Positions 35,916 to 44,528 of a stretch of 64,000 bases of DNA are shown in pieces (positions within the stretch are counted from its first letter, which is position 1; each line of letters opens with the position of its first letter). The position numbers and the translations under genes are program-made. This stretch comes from Methylacidiphilum infernorum V4 (GTDB lineage: Bacteria; Verrucomicrobiota; Verrucomicrobiia; Methylacidiphilales; Methylacidiphilaceae), in contig NC_010794.1 in assembly GCF_000019665.1 (NCBI RefSeq), positions 1,736,001 through 1,800,000 of the forward strand. Direction: 5' to 3'. The notes below the pieces were generated by a model. It did no database searches. It saw nothing but the letters and a program-made list of their open reading frames with translations, and was not told the DNA's origin.

Positions 35916-36659
35916 TTAAACAAGAATCTGGGTGAGTTTGGCCCTGAGTCCATCGGGATCAAAGTGCCTTTCTATTTTTCCCTTGTATGCCACCGAAATG
36001 ATGCTCGTGACCTCGGATATGACCACGACCACGGCATCGGTCTGTTCACTCAATCCTAGGGCGGCCCTGTGTCTCAGTCCTAATAGCCTCTCCATCTGTT
36101 CAACTTGGCTCAAAGGGAATATGGCTGCAGCCACAACGATCTGATCCCCCCGGATAATGACTCCCCCGTCATGGAGAGGAGTCCGTGGATAAAAAATGGT
36201 CACCAAAAGATCGGCGCTGACCTGGGCATTCAAAATCGTCCCCGTATCCCGTGCGGGCATAAAAACATCATCCTGTTCGATAGCTATAAGAGCCCCTATG
36301 TGCTCTCTTTGGAGAATTTCAGAAGCATTGACGATATGTTCGATGACTTCGGACTTCTGCTGCCTGCCGATATGAACAACACTTCTACGCCCCACCTCGG
36401 CAAAAACCTGCCGCAACTCGGGTTGAAATAAAACAACAAGGGCAACGAAAAAAGAGGGAGAAAAAAGCCTAAGGAGCTCGGTCAGTACTCTTAAATGGAA
36501 CACGGAAGAAAACAAGGTCAGGCCCACAAGAACAACAATAAGACCCGTCAATACCTGGAACCCCCTGGTCCCCTGTAACAACTTCCAGATTTGGTATATG
36601 GCAGTGGCAATAATCAAAATCTCCAGTATTCCAGAGATAGGAAAGCCGAATAATTTCAT
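35916..36659 (-). CDS. cdaA: Diadenylate cyclase CdaA (DacA)
   Basis: Membrane-bound DAC-domain enzyme making c-di-AMP from two ATP (247 residues). Three hydrophobic segments lie in the first 90 residues, followed by VLFQPELRQVFAEVGRR and the catalytic domain. In the DAC domain the usual DGA signature reads LHDGGVII (glycine for alanine), while GLRHRAALGLSEQTDAVVVV holds the RHR motif intact. ALIAIEQDD and VSADLLVTIFYPRTPL are also typical. The ATG overlaps the folP stop (ATGA), so folP-cdaA are translationally coupled. Confidence 0.93.
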   Translation of the reverse strand: MKLFGFPISGILEILIIATAIYQIWKLLQGTRGFQVLTGLIVVLVGLTLFSSVFHLRVLTELLRLFSPSFFVALVVLFQPELRQVFAEVGRRSVVHIGRQQKSEVIEHIVNASEILQREHIGALIAIEQDDVFMPARDTGTILNAQVSADLLVTIFYPRTPLHDGGVIIRGDQIVVAAAIFPLSQVEQMERLLGLRHRAALGLSEQTDAVVVVISEVTSIISVAYKGKIERHFDPDGLRAKLTQILV

Positions 36660-37519
36660 TGCAAAAGATCCGTATCCCAGAGTTTCTCAAGAAAATTTCT
36701 TGCCGCCACAGCCGCCGACACATCATGCACTCTCCAGATTTCCACTCCGAGGAAAAAGGCAACTGTTTGAGCAATGGTATTCATTATCTCAATATCTATT
36801 CCATGTTGTTTGGCAAAAGCTTGCAAAAAACTTTTCCGTGATACCCCGATCATGAGTGGCCTTCCAAGATCAAGAAAACGATCCAACCTCCGCAGCAACT
36901 TGAGATTATGCGTTTTATCTTTTGCAAATCCAAACCCCACATCACAAACGATTCTTTCCTTGGCTATGCCTACATTTAAACACCTTTGGAGTTTGTTTGA
37001 AAGCTCGGCAAAAACTTCTTCGACCACGTCCCCGTACCGGGCATCCCTTTGCATGTTCTTGGGCATCCCACGAGAATGCACGAGTATATAGCCGACATTG
37101 CCCCCCGCAACGACATCAAGAATACCTGGATCCCATCCCCCTCCGGATACATCATTAATGATATCGGCTCCTTCTTCTATAGCTACGCGGCTAACTGCCG
37201 CCTTGTAAGTATCCACGGACAACGGCACGGTCAATTTAGCCCTACATCTTTTCAGGACGGGGAGGAGTCTTAAAATTTCTTCTTTTTCGTCAACAGGATC
37301 GGCCCCAGGACGGGTAGACTCGGCTCCAAGATCGATAAAGTCAACCCCGCTGTCCTGCATCCAGAGTGCACGGTCTGAAGCCGCTTGGGGATTCATGTAT
37401 TTGCCCCCGTCAGAAAAAGAATCTGGGGTTAAGTTAATGACCCCCATAATCATGGGACGACGCGCAGGAAAACGAAGCATTTTTTTTCCCAAATTCCAAT
37501 GCATTTCTTTTTTTAACAT
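36656..37519 (-). CDS. folP: Dihydropteroate synthase
   Basis: Condenses 7,8-dihydropterin pyrophosphate with p-aminobenzoate in folate synthesis (287 residues). Signatures are MGVINLTPDSFSDGGKY and DLGAESTRPGADPVDEKEE (the two PROSITE DHPS motifs), then IINDVSGGGWDP, CDVGFGFAKDKTHN and IGVSRKSFLQ. The start could be MLKKEMHWNL (37519) or the Met at residue 6. It starts the folP-cdaA-cdaR-like-glmM run. Confidence 0.94.
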   Translation of the reverse strand: MLKKEMHWNLGKKMLRFPARRPMIMGVINLTPDSFSDGGKYMNPQAASDRALWMQDSGVDFIDLGAESTRPGADPVDEKEEILRLLPVLKRCRAKLTVPLSVDTYKAAVSRVAIEEGADIINDVSGGGWDPGILDVVAGGNVGYILVHSRGMPKNMQRDARYGDVVEEVFAELSNKLQRCLNVGIAKERIVCDVGFGFAKDKTHNLKLLRRLDRFLDLGRPLMIGVSRKSFLQAFAKQHGIDIEIMNTIAQTVAFFLGVEIWRVHDVSAAVAARNFLEKLWDTDLLQ

Positions 37520-37813
37520 GGCTTAAAATAGGACAAATTAAATTTCTTTCCTCTAAGATATTCTAAAGAAGTTTCTCAATGCCATAGCCTTTTTTTTGCA
37601 GCTAAGAGTTAAAAATTCATCCCGTAGAGCTTTCTTTTTTTCAAGCCAGATCCCTTGACTCCATCCTCGAAGAAAAAGCCAAAAAAGAAAAAAGAATGCC
37701 AACTCTATACCCAACAAGTGCTTTTTTCTTTTCCCCTTTTTTCCATGATCAAAGCCAAGAATAAAATCAACACAAAAAACGATCTGCAATTCCCAGGAAG
37801 AGGGCAGCTAAAA
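37520..37813. other. Spacer upstream of folP
   Basis: About 290 A/T-rich bases with many A and T runs. A frame of 78 codons on the minus strand is low-complexity and has no support. It probably contains the folP promoter and ends at the right end of the TnpB element (37814). Confidence 0.4.
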
Positions 37814-37990
37814 ACCGTTCCGTCAGACTTACTCATTCCTGCTCAGCCATCGACAAAGCTGGCTTCCTGCTTCACCGAGGCGGTTCGCTTGGCGCGAAAC
37901 GCCAAGCCAGAGCCTTCCTCTCCGCAGGCGTGATTTCCGGCGGAACTCGCCGTAGCGAGCGCCAGGCGCTCAAGATTTTTCGCCGCGTTC
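37814..37990 (-). ncRNA. Candidate omega (right-end guide) RNA of the TnpB element
   Basis: In TnpB families the guide RNA is transcribed from the tnpB 3' end through the element's right end, and its guide is the adjacent flank. Here the tnpB 3' end and right end (37814-37990) are the part preserved in two mini-elements and in the decayed copy, including GAGAGGAAGGCTCTGG and TGAGTAAGTCTGACGGAACG. This conservation beyond the stop codon supports an RNA function. The flank just outside (37794-37813) would be the guide. Exact ends and expression are unproven. Confidence 0.4.
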
Positions 37991-39045
37991 AGGTCGCGGT
38001 CGTGGATCGCACCGCAGGCCGGGCAAGTCCACTCCCGCGCCGACAGCGGCAAGGTTTCCAACTCGTACCCGCACGCCGAACACGTCTTGCTGCTGGCGTA
38101 GAACCGATCCGCAACCACCACCACGCTTCCCCGCATAGCGGCCTTGTACTCCAGCTGCCGCCGGAACTCGAAGAAACCGCCGGCTGCGATGGAACGGGCA
38201 AGACGCCGGTTGCCCATCATTCCACGCACATTCAGGTCCTCGACGCCGATGATCGAAAACCGACGCGTGAGGCCGGCCGACAGCTTGTGCAGGGCGTCCA
38301 TGCGGCTGTTGGCGATTCGAGCGTGCAGCCTAGCCAGCTTTACCTTGGCCTTTCGCCGGTTGGCCGATCCCTTGGCCTTGCGCGAGAGGCTCCGCGAGAG
38401 CCTGCGCAAGCGGCCCAGCCGCGCCTTGTGCGGCTTGGGGCCAGGCACCTTCTCCCCCGTCGAGAGCGTTGCCAGCGCGGTCAGGCCCAAGTCCACACCC
38501 ACCGCGCCTTGGTTCTCGGCTTTGGGTAGATGCAGCCCGGGAGCGTCTACTGTGATGCTGGCGAACCATCGGTCGGCCACCCGGGAGACCGTGGCCGACA
38601 CGATCTTACCGGTGAAGCGCAACGGCTCGCGCATGCGCACCCAGCCAAGATTCGGGATGCGAATGCGGCAGCCGTCAACCTCAAACTGATCGTTGGTAAG
38701 GGTGAAACGGTCGTCACGGCCTTTCTTGCGAAATTGTGGATACCGCGCTCGACCCGCGAAGAAGTTCGCAAACGCCTGCCCCAGCTGAATAATCGCCATC
38801 TGCGGGGCACATTTGGTGACTTCCAGCATCCAGGGGAACTGCTCGCGCTTGATGGCGTTGAGCTGGCGGCGCAAGGAATACTGCGATGGCTTGGGCAATC
38901 TCTTGTCGGCCTTCCATGCCTCGTACTGCTTTTGCCACTGCTCCAGCGCCCAGTTGTAGGCGAAGCGTGCCGTGCCCGCAGCCTTGGCAAAATAGGTCGC
39001 CTGCGCGTTGTTCGGATCAAGGGCTATTTTGTGGGAAATCAGCAT
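37843..39045 (-). CDS. tnpB: RNA-guided endonuclease TnpB, apparently intact
   Basis: TnpB (400 residues), the ancestor-type RuvC nuclease of Cas12. It has an N-terminal wedge region (LISHKIALDPNNAQATYFAK) and all three RuvC acids: D185 in GVDLGLTALATL, E269 in IIGVEDLNVRGM and D351 in HDRDLNAAKNLERL. A four-cysteine zinc ribbon lies between the last two (C322 and C325, C341 and C344). Length is typical. The codon usage is markedly G+C-rich compared with folP and polX on either side. Known activity of the family is cleavage of empty donor sites to keep the element, guided by omega RNA. Confidence 0.93.
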   Translation of the reverse strand: MLISHKIALDPNNAQATYFAKAAGTARFAYNWALEQWQKQYEAWKADKRLPKPSQYSLRRQLNAIKREQFPWMLEVTKCAPQMAIIQLGQAFANFFAGRARYPQFRKKGRDDRFTLTNDQFEVDGCRIRIPNLGWVRMREPLRFTGKIVSATVSRVADRWFASITVDAPGLHLPKAENQGAVGVDLGLTALATLSTGEKVPGPKPHKARLGRLRRLSRSLSRKAKGSANRRKAKVKLARLHARIANSRMDALHKLSAGLTRRFSIIGVEDLNVRGMMGNRRLARSIAAGGFFEFRRQLEYKAAMRGSVVVVADRFYASSKTCSACGYELETLPLSAREWTCPACGAIHDRDLNAAKNLERLALATASSAGNHACGEEGSGLAFRAKRTASVKQEASFVDG

Positions 39046-39234
39046 TGCGCAACCTTAAGATTATCCCTGTTTTTATCAGATCCAACGCTTTCGTGTCTCC
39101 TGTTGCCTTTCCATTCCCAACGCTTCAGCACTTGGGCACAAATACCAAGAAACTCGGCGGCTTCGTGGATACCTGCCAGTTAGCGTTTTATGTGTGAAAT
39201 ATTTAAAAAAGCGCAGGAATAAGCAAGGATTAAA

Positions 39235-41133
39235 TTAACTGTTCAAACCCTTTTTCTTTCTTCCCTTGATCTGTAAAGCTTGGATTACTTCTTTGAGAGG
39301 GAGGCAGTTGATAACATCTTCTTTGCGCAGCCACCCTTTACGGGCGATATTGACTCCAATCTTAAAGAAAGCGATTTCTTTGAAGTGGTGTGCGTCAGGA
39401 TTGATAACGCACTTTACCCCTTTATCTCTAGCTGTTTTCCATAGTCTCCAGTCCATATCCAGCCGCATAGGCTGAGCATTTAACTCTATCCAACAACCTG
39501 TCTTTGCGGCGCAATCAATAACCTTGTCCATGTTTACAGGATAAGGTTTTCTGACCAACAATAATCTTCCCGTCGGATGCCCTAACATTGTCACGTAAGG
39601 ATTCTCCATGGCTTTTATAAGCCTTTGGGTATTATCATCTTCATCGCTAGAAAAACCGGCATGAAGAGAAGCAACGACATAATCCAGCTCTTTGAGCAAG
39701 GAGTCGGGAAAATCCAATTTCCCTTCTTTCAAGATGTCACACTCGATACCGCTCAATAACCGGAAATTTTTCCACCGGGCATTCATGTTTTTTATTTTTT
39801 CAACCTGGGCATATACTCTTTCTTCACTCAGCCCATTAGCTTGAAAAGAAGATTTCGAGTGATCGGCTATACCCAGGTATTCTAATCCCATGTCCATGGC
39901 TGCCTTGGCCATCTCTTCCAAGCTACTCCTGCCGTCGCTTTCGGTTGTATGACAATGGAAAACTCCCCGAATATCTTCCCATTCCACGAGTCTTGGGATT
40001 TCATTTTTTTCAGCAGCTTCAATCTCGCCCATGTTTTCTCTCAGTTCTGGAGGAATGTAGGCAAGACCCAAGGATGCATAAATGTCTTTTTCGCTCCGGC
40101 ATGGAATCTTGGATTCAAAAGGTTGAACAAGCTGAGGGTTATCCTCGGATTCTCCTTCAGCCGTTTCTCTTTCTTGTGCTCTCGACACCCGGAAAAGTCC
40201 CCATTCGGATAGTTTTTTGCCCTGGGCAATCGCTCTTTGCCGCAAGGCCACGTTATGTTCCTTGCTTCCTGTAAAATGAAGGAGAGCATAAGCATAATCT
40301 TCATCCGGGACAACGCGCAGATCACAGGAAATACCTTTTTCCAGTAACACCGTGGATTTCGTTTCTCCATGATTGACAATGCGACTTACTTGGGGAAACC
40401 GCACGAAATAATCCATGACGGCCTGCGGTGTTCCGGAAGTACATATAAAATCAAGATCTTTTACGATCTCTTTTCCCCTCCGAAAACTCCCGGCAACATG
40501 AACATGAACAATTGAAGGATTTTTTTTCAGATAATCAAGGAGCTCTTCTACGATGTTGATGAGATCCCCGTACCGATGGTAGGCGGCAAAAGAGCGGAAT
40601 TGACTAATTCCTAAAAGGATGTTTTCTTCGGACTTTGGACCAAAACCGGCTAATACGGCGATCCGATGTTCCTTGCATGCTTTCTCCAAAGAATCAATAT
40701 CTTTAATCCCGAGTTCCTCATAAAGAATCTTTGCTCTCTTGGGTCCCACTCCCGGAATCTCAAGTATCTCTAAGAGACTGGCAGGAAACTCTTTTTTCAA
40801 TTCTTCGTAATAGGGCAGGCTCCCCGTAGTGATCAGCTGGGTTATTTTTTCTCCAATTCCCTCCCCAATGCCTTTTATCCCCTTGAGACGTCCTTGGGCG
40901 ACCAGATCGTCCAGCTCCTCGGCTAAAGAGTCAATTACCCTTGCAGCTGTTCGATAAGCCCTGGATTTAAAGGGATTTTCCCCTTTCAATTCAAGCAAAG
41001 TGGCGATGCCTTCAAGAACAGAAACGACCGTCTGTTTATCCACTTTCTTCGCCGGGGAAAGAACTTTTTTTGGAACTTCGACTTGTGAAGCGTCTGAAGT
41101 CGGGGACTGATTTTCCTTTTTTTTCTTTGCCAT
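39235..41133 (-). CDS. polX: DNA polymerase/3'-5' exonuclease PolX
   Basis: Family-X DNA polymerase for gap-filling in base-excision repair, fused to a PHP phosphoesterase (632 residues). It has N-terminal helix-hairpin-helix repeats (LKGIKGIGEGIGEKITQL, LEIPGVGPKRAKILYEELG), a nucleotidyl transferase core (VAGSFRRGKEIVKDLDFICT, with its DxD acids) and a C-terminal PHP domain (VFHCHTTESDGRSSLEEMA, IADHSKSS, INPDAHH). The ATG at 41133 is preferred over an upstream TTG (41205). The last codons GLNS plus stop coincide with the left end of the TnpB element, so the present C-terminus was reset by that insertion. Confidence 0.92.
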   Translation of the reverse strand: MAKKKKENQSPTSDASQVEVPKKVLSPAKKVDKQTVVSVLEGIATLLELKGENPFKSRAYRTAARVIDSLAEELDDLVAQGRLKGIKGIGEGIGEKITQLITTGSLPYYEELKKEFPASLLEILEIPGVGPKRAKILYEELGIKDIDSLEKACKEHRIAVLAGFGPKSEENILLGISQFRSFAAYHRYGDLINIVEELLDYLKKNPSIVHVHVAGSFRRGKEIVKDLDFICTSGTPQAVMDYFVRFPQVSRIVNHGETKSTVLLEKGISCDLRVVPDEDYAYALLHFTGSKEHNVALRQRAIAQGKKLSEWGLFRVSRAQERETAEGESEDNPQLVQPFESKIPCRSEKDIYASLGLAYIPPELRENMGEIEAAEKNEIPRLVEWEDIRGVFHCHTTESDGRSSLEEMAKAAMDMGLEYLGIADHSKSSFQANGLSEERVYAQVEKIKNMNARWKNFRLLSGIECDILKEGKLDFPDSLLKELDYVVASLHAGFSSDEDDNTQRLIKAMENPYVTMLGHPTGRLLLVRKPYPVNMDKVIDCAAKTGCWIELNAQPMRLDMDWRLWKTARDKGVKCVINPDAHHFKEIAFFKIGVNIARKGWLRKEDVINCLPLKEVIQALQIKGRKKKGLNS

Positions 41134-41280
41134 GTTGTTAATTTTAGCTTTTTTTTTATGAGAAAAAAATGAAGAAAATCCCCTTTTGATTGCCCGGTAA
41201 GGCAAGTATATAATCTCCCCTAGCTTAACAAGCTGTCCAGGGCTGCCTTAAGGGAATCCTTTTCATTGATAAAACTAGAA

Positions 41281-42567
41281 ATGGACTTCGTGCTCTCTGA
41301 AAAATTATGGAAAGAAGCCCAGGAAATTTTTCCTGGCGGAGTCAATTCTCCCGTTCGTTCTTTTCAATCGGTAGGCGGCTTCCCTTTTTATGTCAGCCGA
41401 GCGAAAGGTTCAAAAATCACCGATGTCGATGGAAACGACTATACCGATTATGTCTGTTCATGGGGAGCTTTAATTCATGGTCATGCCCATCCTGCCGTTG
41501 TGCGGGCCGTGGGAGAAGCCCTTAAAGACGGAACGAGTTACGGCGCAAACAGCCCGCTTGAAATCAAGCTTGCCCGGCTTATCCAGTCCGCCATGCCTTC
41601 GATCGAAAAAATCCGGTTCGTCAACAGTGGAACCGAGGCATGCATGACCGCTATAAGAATAGCCAGGGGAGTGAGTGGAAGAGAAAAGATAATGAAGTTT
41701 GAAGGATGTTATCATGGACACTCGGATAGCCTTTTGGTCAAAGCCGGTTCTGGAGCTCTCACTACGGCTGTACCCAACAGCGCCGGCATTCCTCCATGTC
41801 TTTCCTCTTTAACTCTCGTTCTTCCCTGGAATGACAGGCAAACTCTTCTTGAAGCTTTTAAACGACAGGGCAAAGAAACGGCTGCCGTTATCCTCGAACC
41901 GGTGCTGGCGAACTGCGGATTAATTCCTCCCGAAGAGGGTTTTTTAGAATGCCTCTTTAAGACGGCTCGAGAATATGGAACTCTTGTCATATTCGACGAG
42001 GTGATTACAGGTTTTAGATTGGCCTTGGGCGGGGCACAGGAAATTTTCGGAATTCAACCTGACCTGACCGTGCTTGGGAAAATCATTGGTGGAGGATTGC
42101 CCGTGGGGGCTGTTGGAGGCAAAAAAGAGATCATGGACAGCCTATCTCCACTGGGAAGTGTTTACCAAGCCGGGACACTCAGCGGCAATCCCCTGGCTAT
42201 GGCCGCGGGCATTGCTCAACTTGAACAGATCAAAAAAGCACCACCCTACAGCCATCTAGAAACTTTAGGAAGTGAGCTTGAATCGGCAATAAAAGACATT
42301 CAAAGAAAGCTACCAATCCCTTTTCAGTTCAATCGACGCGGATCCCTGTTCAGCTTTTTCTTTACCGCAAAAAACATTCGATCCGCTACCGATGTTTATA
42401 GCGTAGATAAAAAGCGATTTTCTTGTTTCTTTACCTCCCTTCTCCATTCAGGCATATTTCTTCCCCCTTCCCCTTTTGAAACCGCTTTTTTGAGTACAGC
42501 CCACAGCGAAACTGACATTGATGAACTGGTCAAGTTCGTTTATGATATTTTAAAGAAGATGCCATGA
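41281..42567 (+). CDS. hemL: Glutamate-1-semialdehyde 2,1-aminomutase
   Basis: PLP enzyme making 5-aminolevulinate in the C5 haem pathway (428 residues from the ATG; a TTG at 41266 would add five). Class-III aminotransferase motifs: FPGGVNSPVRSFQSVGGFP, SWGALIHGHAHPAVV, VNSGTEACMTAIRIAR, FDEVITGFRLALGGAQE and the PLP lysine in LGKIIGGGLPVGAVGGK, then YQAGTLSGNPLAMAAG. Its stop overlaps the ATG of the S55 gene (ATGA). Confidence 0.94.
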   Translation: MDFVLSEKLWKEAQEIFPGGVNSPVRSFQSVGGFPFYVSRAKGSKITDVDGNDYTDYVCSWGALIHGHAHPAVVRAVGEALKDGTSYGANSPLEIKLARLIQSAMPSIEKIRFVNSGTEACMTAIRIARGVSGREKIMKFEGCYHGHSDSLLVKAGSGALTTAVPNSAGIPPCLSSLTLVLPWNDRQTLLEAFKRQGKETAAVILEPVLANCGLIPPEEGFLECLFKTAREYGTLVIFDEVITGFRLALGGAQEIFGIQPDLTVLGKIIGGGLPVGAVGGKKEIMDSLSPLGSVYQAGTLSGNPLAMAAGIAQLEQIKKAPPYSHLETLGSELESAIKDIQRKLPIPFQFNRRGSLFSFFFTAKNIRSATDVYSVDKKRFSCFFTSLLHSGIFLPPSPFETAFLSTAHSETDIDELVKFVYDILKKMP

Positions 42568-44363
42568 CTCTTTTATTACGCCTCGTTTTCGTGGTTTGGG
42601 TTTCCCTGGTTTTCTTTCTTTCCACGGGGCAATTTTGCCTGGGTTCCGAAAGCAACTCTGCTGTGGAATATTATCCGAAAGAAAAGCTTAAACCCGGAAT
42701 GCGGGGTATTACTTATACCGTCTTACAAGGAGATAAAATTGAACCCCTCCAAACGGAGATCCTGGGTATAGCTAAAAACTACATCGGGCCGGGGCTCGAC
42801 CTGATCATCGCCAAGCTCGTCGACCCCAAAACGGCGGTGATTGGAGCCGTTCATGGCATGAGCGGCAGTCCTCTCTACGTGGATGGGAAACTTGTAGGGG
42901 CATTGTCCCGTCGGATTGCTTCCTTTGAAAAAGATGGCCACTGTGGTTTTACCCCGATAGAAGATATGCTTAAGGTCGAAAGGATGGAGAATCAAAACCT
43001 CGGTTCTCCTTCGTCGTATCTTTCTTTAGGGAACAGCTCCTCCTGGAATCTTATCGGACCTCGTCGCCCCGGGGGACTTTTGCAACAAAGAACGGATTGG
43101 CTGGCTGTCCCTCTTACGGTTAGCGGCATCAACCAAAATCTTTTTGAAAAGTATCTCAAGCGATTCGGCTGGGAAAAATTTCCCTTCCTGGTTGTTTCCG
43201 GTGGATCTGGATCTTCCTCTTTGACCGTCCAACCTGAATCTTTGCAACCGGGTTCTCCCGTCTCCGCCGTCATGATGACAGGAGATATTTCTATAGGAGG
43301 AACCGGTACCTTGACATGGAGAAAGGGGATCAACGTTCTAGCTTTTGGTCATCCCATGTTCGGATTCGGCAAAAGCGATCTTCCCATGGCCATGGCTGAA
43401 GTCATTACGACCATCCCCAGCTATGAAACCCCTTATAAACTGGCGAATATCGGTTCCGTTATAGGAACTATACTGGAGGATCGGCTTTCGGCAATCGGAG
43501 GCAAAATAGGCCCTATTCCTCCCATGGCTTCTTACAGCTTGAAAAGGATCCACGATGATAAAATGCTGAAGCCTCTAGAAGGGCGATTTATATCGCATCC
43601 TTCCCTCTCTCCCATGCTCGTCAATCTTGCCTTAGCCGAGGCCTTGTCTTCTACGGATAATTCCTCGCGAACGTTTTCAGTTAAAGTCGAGGGGAAGGTT
43701 CTTTTTGAAAATCTCCCTCCCCTTTTCCTGGGAGGGTTTTATTCGGGACATGATACCGATATCATCGATGCGACCATGGAAATTACCAAGCCGTTGAATA
43801 TCCTTTTTGAACAACCTTGGATCGAACCCAAAATCAAGTCCTTGGACCTTTCCGTTGTTTCTTCTGAAAAAGAAAAGGTATGGATGGTCGAAAAGATCTA
43901 TACCGATTCTCAAAGATATAAACCTTCTTCTCAAGTCCATCTCCAGCTTGAACTGAAAGAAAAGTATGGAGAAAAACTCCTGCGCAGTGTCCAGTTCAAT
44001 ATCCCCTCAACGGTGGGTGCTTCCACGACCTTGACGGTGCGCGTTCTTTCCGGCAATATCCTTGACAAGATTATCTTGGATAAAAAGATCCAGGATATAT
44101 CCGACGCAAAGGAGCTTGTTGAGGCCCTGAATGCAAGACATAAAACCAATAGCCTTTACATACAACTTGTTGCCGAAAGTCCCGGAGAAGTCCGCGCAGG
44201 TCATGAACTGCCTTCCTTACCTCTTTCTTTAACCGTCCTTTCCAATGCATCAAACGTTTCCAGGCTGACCGTTCAGGACAACGAGGAGATATTAACAGAA
44301 ACCGAAATGGAGCTCCCGGGCATGGTATGGGCAGACAAGGCCGTGAAAATTGAAGTCCAGTAA
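42564..44363 (+). CDS. Exported SpoIVB-type (peptidase S55) protein
   Basis: A 599-residue protein with an N-terminal signal peptide (FVVWVSLVFFLSTGQFCLG). The N-terminal half matches the SpoIVB S55 serine peptidase domain: LKPGMRGITYTVLQGDKIEP, AVIGAVHGMSGSPLYVDGKL (candidate catalytic Ser in GMSGSP) and INVLAFGHPMFGFGKSDLPM (His region). The C-terminal half is a beta-rich periplasmic domain of unknown role. Homologues occur widely in non-sporulating bacteria, where substrates are unknown. It overlaps hemL by ATGA and is followed by a di-haem peroxidase. Confidence 0.8.
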   Translation: MTLLLRLVFVVWVSLVFFLSTGQFCLGSESNSAVEYYPKEKLKPGMRGITYTVLQGDKIEPLQTEILGIAKNYIGPGLDLIIAKLVDPKTAVIGAVHGMSGSPLYVDGKLVGALSRRIASFEKDGHCGFTPIEDMLKVERMENQNLGSPSSYLSLGNSSSWNLIGPRRPGGLLQQRTDWLAVPLTVSGINQNLFEKYLKRFGWEKFPFLVVSGGSGSSSLTVQPESLQPGSPVSAVMMTGDISIGGTGTLTWRKGINVLAFGHPMFGFGKSDLPMAMAEVITTIPSYETPYKLANIGSVIGTILEDRLSAIGGKIGPIPPMASYSLKRIHDDKMLKPLEGRFISHPSLSPMLVNLALAEALSSTDNSSRTFSVKVEGKVLFENLPPLFLGGFYSGHDTDIIDATMEITKPLNILFEQPWIEPKIKSLDLSVVSSEKEKVWMVEKIYTDSQRYKPSSQVHLQLELKEKYGEKLLRSVQFNIPSTVGASTTLTVRVLSGNILDKIILDKKIQDISDAKELVEALNARHKTNSLYIQLVAESPGEVRAGHELPSLPLSLTVLSNASNVSRLTVQDNEEILTETEMELPGMVWADKAVKIEVQ

Positions 44364-44528
44364 GCAGAAGTGCCGTTCTATTCCAATAGGATAAAAAAAA
44401 TCTTTTACTTTCATTTCTTGACAGTTCGATCAAAAGATTATAAAGCCTTCAGTAGTTTGTATTTAAAAATATTTTCATCCTTTCTGGATGAAGCTTTGAA
44501 AATTTTTTACAAAAAAAAGAGGTTACCG

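Larger units (their letters stand above)
37814..39250 (-). mobile_element. TnpB-only insertion sequence (IS200/IS605/IS607 superfamily, IS1341-like)
   Basis: Element of 1437 bases with an intact tnpB on the minus strand and no transposase gene. Its boundaries come from alignment with the three relatives in this window. The right end starts at ACCGTTCCGTCAGACTTACT (37814) and the left end finishes at ACTGTTCAAACCC (39250). Its G+C content is visibly higher than that of the host genes around it, a sign of recent transfer. It is inserted at the very 3' end of polX: the polX stop TAA (39235-39237) is in the element's left end. Confidence 0.85.

Noticed and set aside
37930-39183. Long plus-strand frames antisense to tnpB (up to 217 codons)
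   Set aside because: High G+C reduces stop codons; these are shadows of the real gene.
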